Assembly (NCBI GenBank): GCA_021202635.1 | Contig: JAJQCQ010000023.1 | Span: 1 to 64,000 of the forward strand | DNA: 64,000 nt | Direction: 5' to 3' | DNA from: Lachnospiraceae bacterium | GTDB taxonomy: Bacteria > Bacillota > Clostridia > Lachnospirales > Lachnospiraceae | Shown: positions 15,606 to 26,655 of the stretch, piece by piece | Layout: each line of letters begins with the position of its first letter | Numbering within the stretch: position 1 is the first letter of the stretch | Notes under the pieces: model-generated | What the model saw: the letters and a program-made list of their open reading frames with translations, nothing else | Told to the model about the DNA's origin: nothing | Database searches by the model: none | Program-made: the position numbers and the translations under genes

Positions 15606-17921
15606 TTACTCTTCTACATACTCATACGTAATTTCCGCCGCTGTCAGATTTTCATTCCCCGATTTTACTGTGATCTCTTCCCACTCTTCTTCTGTCCCGG
15701 CATAATAGACCACCTCCAGGGCATCGCAGCCGGTGAATGCGTAAAGCCCTACTTTTGTCACAGTATCCGGAAGGAAAATCCTGATCAACGCGGCACAGCC
15801 GGAAAACGTATAATTGCTGATGTCCGTCAGACCATCCGGCAGTGCAATGACTGTCAATGCCGTGCAATTTGCGAATGCTTCCTTTCCAATACTTATCACA
15901 CTATCCGGCAGTGCAATCTCCGCAAGAGCGACACACCCCTTAAAGGCGTTATCGCCAATAGCGGTTAAAGCATCCGACAACGTCACCTCAGCCAAAGCGG
16001 TACAATTCTCAAACGCATATTTTCCAATACTCGTCACGTTATCCGGCAATTCTATACTCTTAAGAGCAGTGCATCCGTAAAATGCGGAATCCCCAATACT
16101 CGTCACACTGTCCGGAAGATCGATGGCCGTCAGAGCCGTACAGCCGGAAAAGGTATTGCCGCTGATGGACGTGATGCTGTCCGGAATCGTTACTTCCGTC
16201 AGCCCCTCACAGCTGCCAAATGCATAGCTGCCAATACTCGTCACGCTGTCCGGGATCGTCACCGAGGTCAGGGCGTTACATCCGTAAAAAGCGTATTTTT
16301 CAATGGCAGTCACACTCTCTGAAAACGTGATATCCGTAAGACCGGTACATTTTTGAAATGCAGAATCACTGATGCTGCTCAAGCTGTCAGGGAAGGTCAC
16401 CGCCGACAGACTTGTGCAGGAATCAAAGGCATTTTTACCAAGGCTGGTCAGGGTATCCGGGAAGGAAACATTGACCAGTGCCGTACACTTTTCAAAGGCG
16501 TTCGCGCTGATGCTCAGCACACCGTCCGGTATCATAAGACTTGTCAGGCTGGTACAGTTCGAAAAAGCATACATCCCAATGCTGGTCACTCCTTCCGAGA
16601 TCGTCACACTGCCAAGACCCGTACAGTTTTTAAAGGTGCTGCTGCTGATCGTCGTCACCGTGCCAGGAATCGTAATATCGCTAAGCGCCTCACATTCAGA
16701 AAAAGCAAACATGCCAATTTCCGTCACACCCTCGCCAAGATCAATCTCAGTCAGACTCTCACAGTCATAAAAGGCGTAGTTTCCGATCTCCGTCACACTG
16801 TCCGGAAGCGTGACCTGTTCGAGGCTATCACAGTCAGCAAAGGCATAATCTCCCAGGGCCGTCACACTCTCCGGAATCTCCACATCTCTTAACGTCGCGC
16901 AGGAGTAAAACGCATATTCTCCAATCTCTGTTGTGCTTTCTGGGATGCTGATACTTTCCAGGCTGTCACAGTCAGAAAATACATACGCGCCGATCTCTGT
17001 GATTCCGGCATTCAATGTCACATCGCTAAGTCCCGTGCAGCCGCAGAACGCATAGTCGCCAATCTCTGTTACGCTCTCCGGAATGCTGATTGTCGTCAGG
17101 GATTCACACCCGTAAAACGTATAGGTCCCAATCTCCGTCACGACGTCGGACACGGTAAATTTCTCCAGGCTGCTGCAATTGTAAAACTGATAATCGCCGA
17201 CAGTCGTTATCGCATCCGGAAAGGATAAGGCTGTCAGGCTCTCACACCCATAGAACGCATAATCGCCCAGACTTGTCACCGCATCTGGAATACTGATTTC
17301 CGTCAATGATTCGCATCCGTAAAACACATACGCCCCAATCTCCGTCACGGTGTCCGGAATGCTGATCTCCGTCAGATTCTCACAACCATAAAATGCATAA
17401 TCCTCAATATTCGTCACACCTGAATCTATCATGACAGTAACAACAGTATCGCAGTTTTTATACCATGGGACATCGTCTTCATCCGAAAATTCTGTCATCG
17501 CGCCCGTGCCGCTGATCGTCAGTGTACCGTCATTGTACAGCTCCCATGCCAGATCATCCCCGCAGGTACCACTGTCCACAAGCGCCAGGACAAATTCTGT
17601 CTCTGTCTCGGTTTCCGTCTCCGTCTCATAGACCAGCTCTTCATCCTCTTCTGAATCCGAAGAGTCACCCCAGCCACCCATATTTCCAAAGTCTCCAAAA
17701 TTCATACCGCCCGATGAATCTCCACTGCTGTCGTCAGACCAGCCACTCCCACCAAAATTTCCGAAATCCATACCGCCCATTTCACCAGCATAAACGGTTG
17801 ATGGGGGTACGAATACCGCCAACGCAGTCGTTGAAAGCATAATTCCCGAAAACAATAATACACGAGCAGAAACGAGAGGACGCACCTTACCTGTCCGAAA
17901 ATATTTCTGAATCCATTCCAT
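15606..17921 (-). CDS. Secreted BspA-type leucine-rich repeat protein
   Basis: A 771-residue exported surface protein. The signal peptide spans about residues 1-45 (hydrophobic VLLFSGIMLSTTALAVFV, cleavage near VYAGE). A Gly/Asp/Ser-rich low-complexity region with GGMDFGNFG and GGMNFGDFG repeats follows, then a TETETETETE tract at about 96-108. Next is one Ig-like or capping segment (SGTCGDDLAWELYNDGTLTISG), then 25 tandem 23-residue LRR_5 repeats of the pattern VTEIGxYAFYGCxSLTxISIPDS. It ends TYEYVEE without LPXTG or a membrane anchor, so it is either released or held by another mechanism. BspA-like proteins bind host matrix proteins and partner bacteria. The only other secreted ORF of similar style is the transglutaminase-like protein at 47366. 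Confidence 0.9.
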   Translation of the reverse strand: MEWIQKYFRTGKVRPLVSARVLLFSGIMLSTTALAVFVPPSTVYAGEMGGMDFGNFGGSGWSDDSSGDSSGGMNFGDFGNMGGWGDSSDSEEDEELVYETETETETETEFVLALVDSGTCGDDLAWELYNDGTLTISGTGAMTEFSDEDDVPWYKNCDTVVTVMIDSGVTNIEDYAFYGCENLTEISIPDTVTEIGAYVFYGCESLTEISIPDAVTSLGDYAFYGCESLTALSFPDAITTVGDYQFYNCSSLEKFTVSDVVTEIGTYTFYGCESLTTISIPESVTEIGDYAFCGCTGLSDVTLNAGITEIGAYVFSDCDSLESISIPESTTEIGEYAFYSCATLRDVEIPESVTALGDYAFADCDSLEQVTLPDSVTEIGNYAFYDCESLTEIDLGEGVTEIGMFAFSECEALSDITIPGTVTTISSSTFKNCTGLGSVTISEGVTSIGMYAFSNCTSLTSLMIPDGVLSISANAFEKCTALVNVSFPDTLTSLGKNAFDSCTSLSAVTFPDSLSSISDSAFQKCTGLTDITFSESVTAIEKYAFYGCNALTSVTIPDSVTSIGSYAFGSCEGLTEVTIPDSITSISGNTFSGCTALTAIDLPDSVTSIGDSAFYGCTALKSIELPDNVTSIGKYAFENCTALAEVTLSDALTAIGDNAFKGCVALAEIALPDSVISIGKEAFANCTALTVIALPDGLTDISNYTFSGCAALIRIFLPDTVTKVGLYAFTGCDALEVVYYAGTEEEWEEITVKSGNENLTAAEITYEYVEE

Positions 17922-18034
17922 ATCTGTATTCCGCCTTTACTAATATAGTTTAAAGACAGTGTAAAACAAAAATATGGAAAAATAGTGTCTGCGCTATAAA
18001 AAAGTTTCCAACACCTAAACCTTTTCATTCGTTA

Positions 18035-19423
18035 TCACTCAAACAGATTTTCCAGCGTCAAAAGCCGCGTCCCTTCTTTGGCCGCCCGCTCCTGCACCGG
18101 ATGCGTATATCCGCTTTTGCTGATAAACAGGAAATGCTTCTTCATATTTTCCGGAAATGCCTTTGCCGCTGTCAACAAATCCTCATACTCTTCCATCGGC
18201 ATAGGGCGATTCGTAAATTTGCACTCACAGAATATGCCTTCCGTCTTATTCTTATTCAAAGCCAGAATATCCACATCATCCTGAGCCTTGATAACAGGAT
18301 TGTTCCCCCACCATTTCCCAATATATGCCGGAACAAAAGGAAGCTTTCTTTGTCTGGCCTGCCGCATCAGATATTGCCTGCAAATATCCTCAAATGCCAA
18401 TCCCATGAAGTCCGAAATATCGTCCATAATTTCCGCTGCCGCATCCTTCGTCCCCAATAAATCATAATAGCTCTTGTTAGAAAAAATATAGTGGTACCAG
18501 AAACGGTAAAACGGATCCGTCAGAGCATAAATCGTTTTTTTGCTTCCTTCCGGTTCCCCACATGGCACTCTCTTTTCCACCAGTCGGATTGAGAGAAGTG
18601 TGGAAATATATTTGCTGCACTTGCTCTTATCCTCATGAATGGCATCTGCAATCTCTGTCACCTTATTGCAGCCTCTGGCAATCACTTCCAGGATGCTATT
18701 GTAAACCCCTGGTTCACGCAATTCCATTCGCAGCAGCGGCATCGGTTCATCATACAAAAAGGCGCCGTTTCGCACAACCTCTCTCTCAAGATTCTCCTGA
18801 ATCGTATACTCCGACGAAAATGCATTTAAATATCGGGGAATTCCTCCCAAAATACCATAGGCAATCAGCTGATCTTCAAAAGAGTACTTTGGAAAAAAGC
18901 GGGCAGCATCCAGATAGTCAAACGGCAGAACCTCCAATGTGGCTGTTGCCCTTCCATACAGAGGACTCTCATATCCCATGACATCATTTACCATAAAACT
19001 CACACTGGATCCGCACAGAATCAGGAGAATATTCATATCCTTCCAGAAATGGTCAATCTCATGCTGGAGAATACTTTTTACGGAAGGATTCGGCCCGGCC
19101 ATAAATGGAAATTCATCAATAATCAGAACGGTTTTCTCTTCTCCTGTCCTCCTGGATATATAAGAAAAAGCATCCTCCCATGACAGAAAGGGGGCAAGAA
19201 TCTGTCTATCAAAGTATCTCTGGATCGCTCCGGAAAAATCCTGCAGATTCAAACTATCATTCTTTTCCTGTGCGGAATAAAATATTACATCATGCCGGGC
19301 AGAAAACTCTTGAAGGATCGTTGTTTTCCCCACTCTGCGTCTTCCATACATCACCAGGAATTCAAAGTGTTTACTCACATAAAGCTGCTCAAGCTGTTCC
19401 AGTTCACTTTCTCTTCCAATCAA
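18035..19423 (-). CDS. AAA-type ATPase with C-terminal DUF234 (archaeal-type ATPase family)
   Basis: About 462 residues. Walker A is GRRRVGKT (27-34), Walker B TVLIIDEFPF and the sensor region LLILCGSS. A winged-helix middle part follows, and the C-terminal DUF234 region ends with an endonuclease-like patch: DVDILALNKNKTEGIFCECK has the D-x(n)-ExK look of a PD-(D/E)XK nuclease. A TTG at 19423 with GGAGG 8 nt upstream gives the family-typical start (M/L)IGRESELEQL and is preferred over the TTG at 19447. A 12-bp direct repeat lies upstream. Family members are common in anaerobes and archaea; their biological role is poorly defined. Confidence 0.8.
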   Translation of the reverse strand: MIGRESELEQLEQLYVSKHFEFLVMYGRRRVGKTTILQEFSARHDVIFYSAQEKNDSLNLQDFSGAIQRYFDRQILAPFLSWEDAFSYISRRTGEEKTVLIIDEFPFMAGPNPSVKSILQHEIDHFWKDMNILLILCGSSVSFMVNDVMGYESPLYGRATATLEVLPFDYLDAARFFPKYSFEDQLIAYGILGGIPRYLNAFSSEYTIQENLEREVVRNGAFLYDEPMPLLRMELREPGVYNSILEVIARGCNKVTEIADAIHEDKSKCSKYISTLLSIRLVEKRVPCGEPEGSKKTIYALTDPFYRFWYHYIFSNKSYYDLLGTKDAAAEIMDDISDFMGLAFEDICRQYLMRQARQRKLPFVPAYIGKWWGNNPVIKAQDDVDILALNKNKTEGIFCECKFTNRPMPMEEYEDLLTAAKAFPENMKKHFLFISKSGYTHPVQERAAKEGTRLLTLENLFE

Positions 19424-19480
19424 ATCTATATCCTCCGTTTTTTGCAATGGTTCATGTCTGATCTTTACTCATGCTCAAGG

Positions 19481-19507
19481 AAGTAGTATACTCATAAGTA
19501 GTATACT
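19481..19507 (-). promoter_or_regulatory. Tandem 12-bp direct repeat upstream of the DUF234 ATPase
   Basis: AAGTAGTATACT occurs twice (19481-19492 and 19496-19507), a 15-bp period, each copy containing the palindrome GTATAC. It lies about 60-85 bp upstream of the chosen ATPase start, a plausible repressor or activator site. No protein is assigned. Confidence 0.4.
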
Positions 19508-19538
19508 TTAGATTCAACAAAAATACAACTGTAAAATT

Positions 19539-19568
19539 ATGCCCCTTGTGCATTCACACAAGGGGCAT
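19539..19568 (-). terminator. Intrinsic terminator of the ATP synthase operon
   Basis: ATGCCCCTTGTG and CACAAGGGGCAT form a perfect 12-bp stem with a 6-nt loop, followed on the minus strand by AATTTT. It lies 37 bp after the atpC stop codon. Confidence 0.75.
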
Positions 19569-19604
19569 ATTACAATGCTTTTTATAATAATTCAAAACCG
19601 ATAC

Positions 19605-20006
19605 CTACTGCTTCACACTCAGCCTTACCAGCGCCCGCTGCAGCTTCGCGGTGGCATTGGCATATTCCTGATCGGTCAGGCCCTGCCTTGCCAGGCGCTC
19701 TTCGGCACGTCGTTTCGCGTCCTCGGCGCGGTTTTTGTCGATGTCTTCCTTCCACTCCCAGGTGGTGGCAAGGACACGGCAGGTGCCGTTCATAACAGAG
19801 AGCATACCGCCAATGCAGGCAGCATACCGTGTGGTGCCGTCTCCAAAAACGACGTGCGCCTCTCCCATACCGATCGCCGTGCAGTAATTGCAATGACCTG
19901 CTAGGATCGCCAGGTCGCCTGTGATGGTTCTGCACACGACGCGCTCGGCGTCCCCCTCAAAGAGCAGGCCGTCCGGCGTTCCGATTTTTAATGGAAAACT
20001 ACTCAT
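19605..20006 (-). CDS. atpC: F-type ATP synthase epsilon subunit
   Basis: 133 residues: an N-terminal beta-sandwich (SSFPLKIGTPDGLLFEGDAERVV.. with CTAIGMGEAHV) and a C-terminal helical hairpin (DIDKNRAEDAKRRAEERL). The epsilon subunit sits on the central stalk of the membrane enzyme and regulates ATP hydrolysis. It is the last gene of the operon, 15 bp after atpD, with an AGGAGG ribosome-binding site, and is followed by a terminator. Confidence 0.92.
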   Translation of the reverse strand: MSSFPLKIGTPDGLLFEGDAERVVCRTITGDLAILAGHCNYCTAIGMGEAHVVFGDGTTRYAACIGGMLSVMNGTCRVLATTWEWKEDIDKNRAEDAKRRAEERLARQGLTDQEYANATAKLQRALVRLSVKQ

Positions 20007-20021
20007 GGCCTCTGCCTCCTT

Positions 20022-21446
<1,425 letters not shown>

Positions 21447-21488
21447 TCAGCATTTGTCCATGAGCCGCACAGCGGGTCGTGGACGCAG

Positions 21489-21526
21489 GCCGCGCCATGC
21501 GCGTAAGCGCATCTTCGTTGCGCGGC
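21489..21526 (-). other. Nested stem-loop in the atpG-atpD gap
   Basis: GCCGCGC (21489-21495) pairs with GCGCGGC (21520-21526), and an inner stem ATGCGC/GCGCAT closes a 4-nt loop. It lies between two genes that are normally only a few bases apart. It could be an mRNA processing or stability element setting the atpD level, or a small mobile repeat. Confidence 0.4.
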
Positions 21527-21527
21527 T

Positions 21528-22454
21528 TCAACCAACGCCCTCCGCGCCCGCAACAATCTCGGTAATCTCGGTTGTAATACTGCTCTGACGAGCCCGGTTG
21601 TAGCTCAGGTTCAGCTTCTCAATCATTTCCTCTGCATTGCTCGTCGCCGCTTCCATCGCGTTGCGACGTGCCGCCAGCTCGCTTGCAACCGCGTCAGAAA
21701 TGCCGCCGTAGATGAAACCGCCCAGATATTCGGGAACGATCGCGTCAAACACTTCCGAACTGTCCGGCTCATACAGAATCAGATCATGGACCGATTTCTT
21801 CTGTCCATTGCCGGAGCCTGCACCCTGTCCTGCTCCGTCCGACACATCGGCGGCACCGGAAGCATCCCTATTAACACTCTCCAGATCCGTCAGCGGCAGC
21901 ATCGGATATACCTCCGGACGCTGCGACAGCATGGATACAAACTCCGTGTAGCACAGCTCAATATGTCCAAACCTGCCTTCCCGATATTCTCTGCAAAGAA
22001 GTCTGGCGATCTCAAAACAATCCGCCACAGAAATATTCGCAACGGTCGCAAATTCTTCTGTCAGAATCTCAATCTTTCTGCGCTGAAAATATTCCACTGC
22101 TTTCTTCCCGATCGGCAGTACAACATAATCTCTGTTCTCTCCGGCAGCTGCTTCCAGCTTCTTAAACAGATTGGAATTGTAGCCGCCCGCAAGTCCGCGG
22201 TCACCCGCGATCACGACATAGCAGCAGCGCTCATTCGATGATGGTTTCGCATAAACAGAAGAAAAATCCGTATTCCCTTCCGCGATGTCAACCAGCGTCT
22301 GGTGCAGCTCGCGAAAATAGGGGCGGCACTGATCAGAGCGCTCCTTCGCCCTGCGCAGCTTGGAGGATGCCACAAGCTCCATTGCCTTGGTAATCTGCAT
22401 CGTGCTCTGCACACTTTTAATTCGCAGCTTTACCGCTTTCATATTTGCAGCCAT
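21528..22454 (-). CDS. atpG: F-type ATP synthase gamma subunit
   Basis: 308 residues, the rotating central stalk. The N-terminal helix (MKAVKLRIKSVQSTMQITKAM) and C-terminal helix (NLSYNRARQSSITTEITEI) of the coiled coil are conserved, as is VIAGDRGLAGGYN. A Gly/Ala/Asp-rich, probably disordered insert of about 25-30 residues sits at about 192-220 (SGAADVSDGAGQGAGSGNG), making it longer than the usual 285-290 residues. A good GGAAGGAGG ribosome-binding site lies upstream. Confidence 0.95.
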   Translation of the reverse strand: MAANMKAVKLRIKSVQSTMQITKAMELVASSKLRRAKERSDQCRPYFRELHQTLVDIAEGNTDFSSVYAKPSSNERCCYVVIAGDRGLAGGYNSNLFKKLEAAAGENRDYVVLPIGKKAVEYFQRRKIEILTEEFATVANISVADCFEIARLLCREYREGRFGHIELCYTEFVSMLSQRPEVYPMLPLTDLESVNRDASGAADVSDGAGQGAGSGNGQKKSVHDLILYEPDSSEVFDAIVPEYLGGFIYGGISDAVASELAARRNAMEAATSNAEEMIEKLNLSYNRARQSSITTEITEIVAGAEGVG

Positions 22455-22478
22455 CTCAGTTCCTCCTTCCCTGCTCCG

Positions 22479-23999
22479 TTATTTCGTACTGAGGAACTGA
22501 TCGGTATAATCCTGCAGTGCCTGTTTCAGGTTTGTTTCCGTATCTTCGTCCAGCTTGCCGGTCTCCCGGATGGCCTGCATTGCCGCAGCCCCCTGCGCGT
22601 TTGTGTCGAGGAACGGATACAGTCCTGCCTCATAGTCACGCACATCACCGGTCTCGACGCCTGCCAGATAGCCCTTGGTCACTGCGTAAATGATCGCAAT
22701 CTGCTTTTCCACCGGAATCGGTGAGTTCTGATTCTGCTTCAGGATCTCCACAATACGGGCACCCTGATCCAGACGAGACTTGGTGTCCGCGTCCAGGTCG
22801 GAACCAAACTGTGCGAAGCTCTGCAGCTCACGATACTGAGAATAAATCAGCTTCAGCGTACCGGCTACCTTTTTCATTGCCTTAATCTGGGCGTTGCCGC
22901 CGACACGGGAAACCGAAATACCCGGGTTTACCGCCGGCATAATGCCGGAGTGGAACATCTCCGTCTCCAGGAAGATCTGACCGTCTGTGATGGAAATTAC
23001 ATTCGTTGGAATGTAAGCGGATACATCACCCGCCTGTGTCTCGATGATCGGCAGTGCGGTCAGTGAGCCGCCGCCATGCGCTTCATCCATCTTTGCTGCA
23101 CGCTCCAGAAGCCTGGAATGCAGATAAAAGACATCGCCGGGATAAGCCTCACGTCCTGGCGGTCTGCGGATCAGCAAAGAGAGTGCACGGTAAGCCACCG
23201 CGTGCTTGCTCAGGTCATCGTAAATGATCAGCACGTGTTTCCCCTGCTGCATAAAATATTCGCCCATCGCACATCCCGAATAAGGCGCGATATACTGCAG
23301 CGGACTCGCCTCGGATGCGGTCGCCGCCACAATAATGGTATAATCCATCGCTCCATTTCTGGAGAGGTTCTCGGATAATGCGGCTACCGTCGACCGCTTC
23401 TGTCCAATCGCCACATAAATACAGATAACATCCTTGCCTTTTTGGTTAATAATGGTATCGGTCGCAATCGTCGTCTTACCGGTCTGACGGTCGCCGATAA
23501 TCAGCTCACGCTGTCCTCGTCCGATCGGAATCATGGAGTCAATCGCCTTGATACCGGTCTGCAGCGGCTCAAAGACCGGCTGCCGGTCACAGATACCAGG
23601 CGCCTGATTCTCAATCGCGCGATATTCGCTGGCTGTGATCGGTCCTGCCCCGTCAATCGGCTGTCCGAGTGCATTGACCACCCGGCCGATCATTGCCTCT
23701 CCCACCGGCACAGATACAACCTTGCCGGTGCGTTTCACGGTCTGTCCTTCCTGAATCTTTTCGCCGGAACCAAACAAAACGATTGAGACACTATTCTCCT
23801 CGAGATTCTGTGCCATACCGAAGCTGCCGTCCTCAAACTCCAGCAATTCTCCGGCCATACACTTCGCCAGGCCGCTGGCTCTGGCAATTCCATCTCCGAC
23901 CAGCAGAACCGTACCTGTCTCGTCCTGGTGAATCGCATTCTCGTAATATTTGATCTGGCTTCGGATGACCTTTGTTATTTCTTCAGGTTTTAATTGCAT
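22479..23999 (-). CDS. atpA: F-type ATP synthase alpha subunit
   Basis: About 506 residues from the preferred ATG ([11 protein letters not shown]..). The open frame extends 15 codons further, but those residues ([15 protein letters not shown]) are not family-like. P-loop GDRQTGKT, the [12 protein letters not shown] signature and the non-catalytic nucleotide site are intact. A 190-bp stretch separates it from atpH, unusual for this operon, and contains a 9-bp-arm inverted repeat (24118-24165). Confidence 0.95.
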   Translation of the reverse strand: MQLKPEEITKVIRSQIKYYENAIHQDETGTVLLVGDGIARASGLAKCMAGELLEFEDGSFGMAQNLEENSVSIVLFGSGEKIQEGQTVKRTGKVVSVPVGEAMIGRVVNALGQPIDGAGPITASEYRAIENQAPGICDRQPVFEPLQTGIKAIDSMIPIGRGQRELIIGDRQTGKTTIATDTIINQKGKDVICIYVAIGQKRSTVAALSENLSRNGAMDYTIIVAATASEASPLQYIAPYSGCAMGEYFMQQGKHVLIIYDDLSKHAVAYRALSLLIRRPPGREAYPGDVFYLHSRLLERAAKMDEAHGGGSLTALPIIETQAGDVSAYIPTNVISITDGQIFLETEMFHSGIMPAVNPGISVSRVGGNAQIKAMKKVAGTLKLIYSQYRELQSFAQFGSDLDADTKSRLDQGARIVEILKQNQNSPIPVEKQIAIIYAVTKGYLAGVETGDVRDYEAGLYPFLDTNAQGAAAMQAIRETGKLDEDTETNLKQALQDYTDQFLSTK

Positions 24000-24117
24000 G
24001 GTCTCATCCATCCTTACCCGAATGCAGCTGTCCGGACTTCTCACAAATAATACAATGATTCATTCCGAATAACCACACTCAAACTACTGATTAATATGCA
24101 TCAATTACCGTAACGGC

Positions 24118-24165
24118 TCAGAACAGCATCAAAATGGAAAGGCAATCTGCGGCCCTCTGTTCTGA
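24118..24165 (-). other. Inverted repeat in the atpH-atpA gap
   Basis: TCAGAACAG (24118-24126) and CTGTTCTGA (24157-24165) are perfect 9-bp arms with a 30-nt loop, lying in the leader of atpA. A related palindrome, AGAACAGC-N5-GCTGTTCT, occurs at 34997-35017 between the Jet operon and the permuted GH3. Confidence 0.4.
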
Positions 24166-24190
24166 ATCGCACCCATTCGTCTTCCATTCT

Positions 24191-24730
24191 TCAGATCACA
24201 ACATCCGCAAGCTTCCGGGAAATACCGGATATGCGCCCCTGCACCGTACCGTCAAGCTGTTTTCCTTCCAGCTCCACACGCAGCCCTGCCACAACCGCAG
24301 GGTCAACTCTCTGTGTCAGCACAACGGTCTTTCCGCTCTTCTTTTCCAGCTTTTCTTTTAAAGCCGCCGCCTGCGCGTCCGTCAGCGCAACCGCGCTCGT
24401 AACTACCGCCTCGGCAATGTTATGATCTGCATTGTAACGCCGTGTGTATTCCTCGCAGCAGCCTGTATACTCCCGCAGGATTCCTTTCTCACACAGCAGC
24501 TTCAAAAAGCTTACCAGATACCGCTCCGCCCGATTCCCAAATGCGGTCTCGATCAGCCCAATCCGCTCGTCCTTCGCAATCGAAGGCTCGCAGAGCAGTG
24601 CCAGGTAATCCGGATTCTCCTGAAACAAATCCTTCACCGCAAGCATCTGTTCACGAATCGTATCCGTAAGCGTCTCCTCGGCGGCAAGCTCATACAGGCT
24701 GCCGCCATATACTCTGGCAGTCTGTGTCAT
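24191..24730 (-). CDS. atpH: F-type ATP synthase delta subunit
   Basis: 179 residues, the peripheral-stalk OSCP-like subunit. It has the N-terminal helical bundle (ARVYGGSLYELAAEE) and C-terminal motif VDPAVVAGLRVELEGKQLDGTVQGR. The start overlaps the atpF stop as ATGA. Confidence 0.93.
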   Translation of the reverse strand: MTQTARVYGGSLYELAAEETLTDTIREQMLAVKDLFQENPDYLALLCEPSIAKDERIGLIETAFGNRAERYLVSFLKLLCEKGILREYTGCCEEYTRRYNADHNIAEAVVTSAVALTDAQAAALKEKLEKKSGKTVVLTQRVDPAVVAGLRVELEGKQLDGTVQGRISGISRKLADVVI

Positions 24731-25230
24731 GCGCTCTCTCCTACACTTGCTATAAATTCATCAATCAGCTTTGCGTGATCCTCTTCACTGACCTCCCGCT
24801 CGATCACCTTTCCGGCAATCTCCACAGCCATGCTTCCAATCTCATCCTTAATCTCATTGACCGCTTTGCGCTTTTCCTGCGCGATATCGCTTTCGGCCTT
24901 TGCTTTCATGGAAGCGGCCTGCTGCGAAGCTTCGCGGAGAATCTCCTCACTCTGAACAGTCGCTGTCTTCTGCGCATTCGTCAGAATGTCATTCACCTTT
25001 GTCTTCGCTTCCAGCATATTCTGTTCATACTCCGTCTTCATGGCCTGCGCCTCTTCCTTCGCCTTCGTGGCTTCCTGAATCTCGGCGTCAGCCGCGGCTT
25101 TGCGCTTTTCAAGAATATTATTGATCGGCTTAAACAGAAAACGCTTGATCAGATACATCTGAATAAACAGGTTGCAAATCTGTGCGATAAAGGTCCACGG
25201 TACAAGGCCTACTAAATTCTGTACATCCAT
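24727..25230 (-). CDS. atpF: F-type ATP synthase b subunit
   Basis: About 167 residues from the ATG at 25230, which has GGAGG 8 nt upstream; nine further in-frame residues are unlikely to be translated. One N-terminal membrane helix (PWTFIAQICNLFIQMYLI) is followed by a long charged coiled coil, as expected for the peripheral stalk. It lies between atpE and atpH. Confidence 0.93.
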   Translation of the reverse strand: MDVQNLVGLVPWTFIAQICNLFIQMYLIKRFLFKPINNILEKRKAAADAEIQEATKAKEEAQAMKTEYEQNMLEAKTKVNDILTNAQKTATVQSEEILREASQQAASMKAKAESDIAQEKRKAVNEIKDEIGSMAVEIAGKVIEREVSEEDHAKLIDEFIASVGESA

Positions 25231-25422
25231 GTCGGTAACCTCCATTCTTTCCCACACTGTGAGCTGTTACAAATGTCCCCTCTTCTGCTGATTTCCGGAT
25301 ATCCGCATTCATAAATGCTTCCGGTTTGCGTCTGTCCTGTCATCTGTCAGACCCGCCCTGTGCTTTGCAGAAAACCATGCAGTCCGGAACACCCTGCTTT
25401 TCTCACAGTCTGCTTCTCACCA

Positions 25423-25749
<327 letters not shown>

Positions 25750-25832
25750 TCATCCGCTGCAAACAGCCGACAGCCATCATGAACAGTCAAAAGCCATTTT
25801 ATACTGATTGTTATACATTTTTGATGCTTTCC

Positions 25833-26591
25833 TTAGCCCTCCGCCGCATTTGCGATATAAAGCGTCGTCAGCATACAGAAAATATAAGCCTGCATCACAC
25901 CGGTAAACCAGTCAAAGTACACCGATAAGATCGCCGGTATACCGACATCCAGAACCGGAATCTGCGCAAGCACATCGCCTACCAGTCCCGGAATCAGTCC
26001 GAGCAGCGCGGCGCTGGCAACTGCCAGAGCGGCATAGATCAGGGAATTGATGACAATACCCGACAAAATATTTCCAAAATGACGGCATGCCATACTGATC
26101 GGCGTTGCGAGCTCTGACAGAATATTGAACGGTGTCAGAACCGGTATCGGCTGGGTAAATCCCTTAAAATATCCACCGATGCCGCCCGCCTTGATCTTCT
26201 GCCATGTGATCATGACAAATACGACCACCGCCCAGGCTGCCTCCGTGGAAAGATCGGCTGTGGGACTTCTTAATCCCACCAGACTGATCAGGTTCGAAAC
26301 CAGGCTCGTTGAAAACAGCGCCGCCACAAATGGAATCAGGTAGCGGAAAGTCTCCCCCATATTTCCAATCACAAACTTATTGGCCGTCTCTACAAGCATT
26401 TCCGCCACAGCCTGCCGTTTGGAAATATTTTCCACCTTAAGGTCGTGCGTCAGCCAGATGCAAAGACCTGTAATCAGAATCATGACCAGCCAGCTGACGA
26501 CGATTGTCTCGCTGATCTGCAAATCTCCCAGTATGGGGATATTCGTGTGTATGGTGAAAAAGACTCTTGCTCCTGAAATATCAACTTCCAT
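25833..26591 (-). CDS. atpB: F-type ATP synthase a subunit
   Basis: About 252 residues with five to six membrane helices, the stator half-channels for ion flow against the c ring. The conserved arginine lies in the segment FKGFTQPIPVLTPFNILSELATPISMACRHFGN, with R in ACRHFGN. The ATG at 26591 is preferred because the in-frame GTG at 26603 lies inside the AAGGAGGTGG ribosome-binding site. Confidence 0.93.
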   Translation of the reverse strand: MEVDISGARVFFTIHTNIPILGDLQISETIVVSWLVMILITGLCIWLTHDLKVENISKRQAVAEMLVETANKFVIGNMGETFRYLIPFVAALFSTSLVSNLISLVGLRSPTADLSTEAAWAVVVFVMITWQKIKAGGIGGYFKGFTQPIPVLTPFNILSELATPISMACRHFGNILSGIVINSLIYAALAVASAALLGLIPGLVGDVLAQIPVLDVGIPAILSVYFDWFTGVMQAYIFCMLTTLYIANAAEG

Positions 26592-26655
26592 AACATTTTC
26601 CACCTCCTTACCGGCTGAATTTTACAATATAGAAAAGTCCGTGAGTCAGCCGCTT

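Noticed and set aside
15800-17400. Repetitive DNA resembling a CRISPR or tandem-repeat array
   Set aside because: The roughly 69-bp periodicity is coding: it is the 23-residue leucine-rich repeat of the BspA-type protein.
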